Shown here piece by piece: positions 61,488-64,000 of a stretch of DNA of 64,000 nucleotides. A program made the position numbers and the translations under genes. Source of the stretch: Rhodocyclaceae bacterium (lineage in GTDB: Bacteria > Pseudomonadota > Gammaproteobacteria > Burkholderiales > Rhodocyclaceae). The notes under the pieces were generated by a model. It searched no databases and had not been told where the DNA came from. It worked only from the letters and a program-made list of their open reading frames with translations. The DNA is taken from positions 1-64,000 of the forward strand of contig JAEUNM010000068.1 in the NCBI GenBank assembly GCA_016791105.1, written 5' to 3'. Position 1 is the first letter of the stretch, and every line of letters begins with the position of its first letter.

Positions 61488-61518
61488 ACAAAACGGCGCG
61501 TCAGGCGCGCCGTTTTGT
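61488..61518. terminator. bidirectional rho-independent-type terminator downstream of fumarase
   Basis: ACAAAACGGCGCG and CGCGCCGTTTTGT are perfect 13-base arms with a 5-base loop. The outer part of each arm is A/T-rich, so T-runs follow in both directions. It ends transcription of the minus-strand fumarase and probably of the DUF455 operon. Confidence 0.8.
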
Positions 61519-61574
61519 TGTTTGCCGGTCAGGGCGGCGGGACTGCCCGCCGCTGGCCGGTGATACAAGGTGTG

Positions 61575-63095
61575 TCAGGCCGTCGCGAGCGGAATTTTGC
61601 CGATCTTGACTTGCCATTCTTTCGGGCCGGTCTGGTGCACCGAGGTGCCGCTGCTATCGACCGCTACCGTGACCGGCATGTCCTTCACGTCGAATTCGTA
61701 TATGGCTTCCATGCCCAGGTCGGCGAAGCCGACTACCTTGGCGCCCTTGATGGCTTTGGATACCAGGTAGGCGGCACCGCCCACGGCCATCAGGTAGGCG
61801 GCCTTGTTGTCGCGAATGGCGGCGATGGCTTCGGGGCCGCGCTCGGCCTTGCCTATCATCGAAATGAGCCCGGTTTTTTCCAGCATGGCACGGGTGAATT
61901 TGTCCATGCGCGTGGCAGTGGTGGGGCCGGCCGGGCCGACGACTTCGTCGCGCACCGGGTCCACCGGGCCGACGTAGTAAATCACGCGGTTGGTGAAATC
62001 GACCGGCAGCGCTTCGCCCTTGCTCAGCATATCTACGATGCGCTTGTGCGCTGCGTCGCGGCCGGTGAGCATTTTGCCGTTCAGCAGCAAAATCTGACCG
62101 GGTTTCCAGGACGCCACTTCGGCCGGCGTGAGGGTGTCCAGATTGACGCGGGTGGCTTTTTCCTCGTCCGCCTGCCAGGCCACGGCCGGCCAATCTTCCA
62201 GGCGCGGCGGTTCCAGTTTGGCGGGGCCGGAACCGTCCAGTTCGAAATGCACGTGGCGGGTGGCGGCGCAGTTGGGAATCATGGCGATAGGCAAGCTCGC
62301 GGCGTGGGTGGGATATTCCAGCACCTTCACGTCCAGCACCGTGGTGAGGCCGCCCAGGCCCTGCGCGCCTATGCCCAGCGCGTTCACCTTTTCATACAGT
62401 TCCAGGCGCAGTTCTTCGGCGCGGTTGGAGGCGCCGCGCGCTTTCAGTTCGTGCATGTCTATCGGATCCATGATGGCCTGTTTGGCCAGCAGCATGGCTT
62501 TTTCCGGCGTGCCGCCTATGCCTATGCCCAGTATGCCGGGCGGGCACCAGCCGGCGCCCATGGTGGGCACGGTTTTGAGTACCCAGTCGACGATGGAGTC
62601 GGACGGGTTCAGCATGACCATTTTGGATTTGTTTTCCGAGCCGCCGCCCTTGGCCGCGCAGATTACTTCCACCGTGTCGCCCGGCACCACTTCGAAATGC
62701 ACCACCGCGGGCGTGTTGTCCTTGGTGTTCTGGCGCTTGCCGGCCGGGTCGCGCAGGATGGAGGCGCGCAGTTTGTTCACCGGATCGTTGTAGGCGCGGC
62801 GCACACCTTCGTCGATCATTTCCTGGATGCTCATGCTGGCTTCCCAGCGCACGTTCATGCCGATCTTGATGAACACGACGGCGATGCCGGTATCCTGGCA
62901 GATGGGGCGCCGACCTTCCGCGCACATGCGCGAATTGGTGAGGATTTGCGCGATCGCGTCCTTGGCGGCAGGGCTTTGTTCGGTTTCGTAGGCAGCGCCC
63001 AGCGCGGTGATGTAGTCGAGCGGGTGATAACAACTGATGTACTGGAAAGAATCGGCGATCGACTGGATCAGATCTTCCTGGCGTATCGTGGTCAT
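61575..63095 (-). CDS. class I fumarate hydratase (4Fe-4S)
   Basis: A 506-residue oxygen-sensitive fumarase (FumA/FumB type) interconverting fumarate and malate in the TCA cycle. The three Fe-S cysteines are in RPICQDTGIAV (about 65), GAGWCPPGILGIG (about 180) and IPNCAATRHVHF (about 275). The C-terminal domain carries GPAGPTTATRMD and YLVSKAIKGAKVVGFADLGM. The start is ATG 63095; a frame open to 63215 is not supported. The YqhA-type gene ends 107 bases upstream on the same strand. A terminator follows at 61488-61518. Confidence 0.93.
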   Translation of the reverse strand: MTTIRQEDLIQSIADSFQYISCYHPLDYITALGAAYETEQSPAAKDAIAQILTNSRMCAEGRRPICQDTGIAVVFIKIGMNVRWEASMSIQEMIDEGVRRAYNDPVNKLRASILRDPAGKRQNTKDNTPAVVHFEVVPGDTVEVICAAKGGGSENKSKMVMLNPSDSIVDWVLKTVPTMGAGWCPPGILGIGIGGTPEKAMLLAKQAIMDPIDMHELKARGASNRAEELRLELYEKVNALGIGAQGLGGLTTVLDVKVLEYPTHAASLPIAMIPNCAATRHVHFELDGSGPAKLEPPRLEDWPAVAWQADEEKATRVNLDTLTPAEVASWKPGQILLLNGKMLTGRDAAHKRIVDMLSKGEALPVDFTNRVIYYVGPVDPVRDEVVGPAGPTTATRMDKFTRAMLEKTGLISMIGKAERGPEAIAAIRDNKAAYLMAVGGAAYLVSKAIKGAKVVGFADLGMEAIYEFDVKDMPVTVAVDSSGTSVHQTGPKEWQVKIGKIPLATA

Positions 63096-63201
63096 GTGCT
63101 TCGTCCCTATGGTTGGTGGCGCGTCGCGTCTTGTCGCGGCGGCGCTGCGGCGCCGGTGATGCCAGCCTGTCTGGCCTGGAATGTACTGGTTGGCTGTGGT
63201 T

Positions 63202-63723
63202 TCAGTGTTTTTCACTCAATTTGAGTGTGGCGGTCATGACGCGATCGGTCAGCGCCATGAATAGCGCCGACAGCACGAACACCACGTGTATCACCACCTG
63301 CCAGAGGATGAGCCGGTCCGGCAGGTTTTCGGCATTGATGAAGGTGCGCAGCAGGTGAATGGCGGAAATGCCGATCAGCGCGGTGGCCAGCTTCACCTTG
63401 AGCACGCCGGCGTTGATGTGCGACAGCCATTCCGGCTGGTCCGGATGGTCCTGCAGTTCGAGCCGCGACACGAAGGTTTCGTAGCCGCCCACGATTACCA
63501 TCACCAGCAGGTTGGCGATCATGACGACGTCGATCAGACCCAGCACGACGAGCATGATTTCGGTTTCCTGCAAGTCGCCGATCTTGTGCACCAGGTGGCT
63601 CAGTTCGACCATGAACTGATACACGTACACGCCCTGCGCGACGATCAGACCGAGGTATAGCGGAGCCTGCAGCCAGCGGCTCCAGAAAATGAAGTTTTCG
63701 AGTGCACGAATTGATTTGTTCAT
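63202..63723 (-). CDS. yqhA: YqhA family (UPF0114) inner-membrane protein
   Basis: A 173-residue membrane protein of the UPF0114/YqhA family. It has a characteristic start NFIFWSRWLQAPLYLGL and three to four hydrophobic segments, then VMVIVGGYETFVSRLELQDH and LKVKLATALIGISAIHLLRT. The function is unknown. It starts at ATG 63723, upstream of fumarase in the same direction, and may be cotranscribed with it. It is divergent from the partial gene at the window end. Confidence 0.88.
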   Translation of the reverse strand: MNKSIRALENFIFWSRWLQAPLYLGLIVAQGVYVYQFMVELSHLVHKIGDLQETEIMLVVLGLIDVVMIANLLVMVIVGGYETFVSRLELQDHPDQPEWLSHINAGVLKVKLATALIGISAIHLLRTFINAENLPDRLILWQVVIHVVFVLSALFMALTDRVMTATLKLSEKH

Positions 63724-63992
63724 CGATGCGAATGGAGAAAAATTTCACGCTGGCAAGCCGGAAATTGTATCATCCGCGATCGGCGCCGCGGAGCGGGTGC
63801 CGGCCGGGACTGCGTAAGTCCTCTGTAAGATAGTGGGTATTAAATTCGGCTCCAGTTGGAGGAAATCGTACAAAAATTACCGTGGACGGCGTTTGCCCTG
63901 ACCGCGCATGCGTGGTGCACCGCAATAGTGCGTCCGAAGTAGACAGTCGTCCCGCAATCTTCTCGAAAACTCACCGTATAGGAGACGTGGTA
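63724..63992. other. divergent intergenic region
   Basis: A 269-base gap between the YqhA-type gene and the partial gene. It contains a short open stretch preceded by GGAGG near 63858 that is not clearly coding. A GTG at 63882 is in frame with the ATG at 63993 with no stop between, so an upstream start is possible but lacks a well-placed ribosome site. Confidence 0.35.
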
Positions 63993-64000
63993 ATGTCCGA
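63993..64000 (+). CDS. start of an unidentified gene, cut by the window end
   Basis: Only ATG TCC GA is visible. AGGAG at 63980-63984 lies 8 bases before the ATG, a good ribosome-binding position, so a real gene start is likely. The product cannot be identified. Confidence 0.5.

Larger units (their letters stand above)
61153..61574. other. convergent intergenic region with repeats and terminator
   Basis: A 422-base region between the DUF455 and fumarase 3' ends. It holds a partial family A fragment (about 61170-61190, GGGCGGATGAGCGATCCGCC), two family B repeats and a strong terminator. No gene was seen. Confidence 0.6.

Noticed and set aside
61386..63224. A 612-codon frame on the plus strand opposite the fumarase gene
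   Set aside because: It starts in repeats and then mirrors the fumarase coding sequence. It has no recognisable motif.
63856..63942. A 28-codon upstream reading frame starting at TTG before the last partial gene
   Set aside because: It starts within its own GGAGG run, so it has no separate ribosome site. Its length is within chance expectation.

Overview
This window is a GC-rich, densely coded stretch of bacterial chromosome. The gene content points to a betaproteobacterium (Burkholderiales/Nitrosomonadales-like): a DUF971-ubiE-Tim44-ubiJ cluster, DUF1841, DUF455, class I fumarase, an EF-G-like second elongation factor, a PEP-CTERM surface protein, phoB-phoR and a lutACB lactate operon. No rRNA, tRNA, CRISPR array, phage or intact transposase was recognised. 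The lineage is inferred from gene families only.

Layout. 1-7.2 kb: a partial GAF/PAS sensor, an HSDL2-type SDR, an EF-G-like GTPase, an FAD-dependent ferredoxin-type reductase and a KefB/C-type antiporter. 7.5-12.3 kb: a LuxR-type regulator with a degenerate receiver, then a FadR-type regulator divergent from lutA-lutC-lutB, with a matching operator between them. 12.5-17.2 kb: a GNAT/beta-carbonic anhydrase fusion, a tandem array of MITE-like and palindromic repeats, a truncated receiver protein, a DHFR-like reductase and a CaiB-type CoA transferase. 17.6-24.5 kb: a YbaL-type antiporter, a long family I CoA transferase, Amt and a glycine-zipper lipoprotein. 24.7-27.5 kb: a lower-GC islet with one asparagine-synthetase-like gene between imperfect direct repeats. 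27.6-34.2 kb: phoB-phoR, the DUF971-ubiE-Tim44-ubiJ operon, an alpha/beta hydrolase and a Met/Gly-rich secreted protein. 34.6-41.9 kb: cyanase, HAD, DUF1841, FIST, nth and pyruvate carboxylase. 42.0-43.8 kb: a HigBA toxin-antitoxin pair and a Uma2 gene, separated and bracketed by three copies of one palindromic repeat. 43.8-54.7 kb: a lipoprotein, DedA, mutL-miaA, a membrane protein, a PEP-CTERM protein, a cupin, a GGCT-like protein, selD and a membrane-anchored redoxin. 54.8-64 kb: ilvD, glgA, an Atm1-type ABC exporter with a DUF455 protein, fumarase, a YqhA-type membrane protein and the start of one more gene.

Most of the window is housekeeping and central metabolism. The unusual layer is a set of dispersed inverted-repeat elements. 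Family A is a MITE-like element with GGCGGAT/ATCCGCC termini. Family B is a two-armed palindrome built from GTTGGGGT and ACCCCAAC. Family C is a hairpin built from GCGGGCG and CGCCCGC. Family B copies sit beside the accessory genes (asparagine-synthetase-like, higBA, uma2), and families A and B abut a truncated regulator gene. Other points to check are the GNAT-carbonic anhydrase fusion, two receiver domains lacking the phosphoacceptor Asp, and the asparagine-synthetase-like enzyme without a catalytic N-terminal Cys. No wholly new multi-gene system could be demonstrated from sequence alone.
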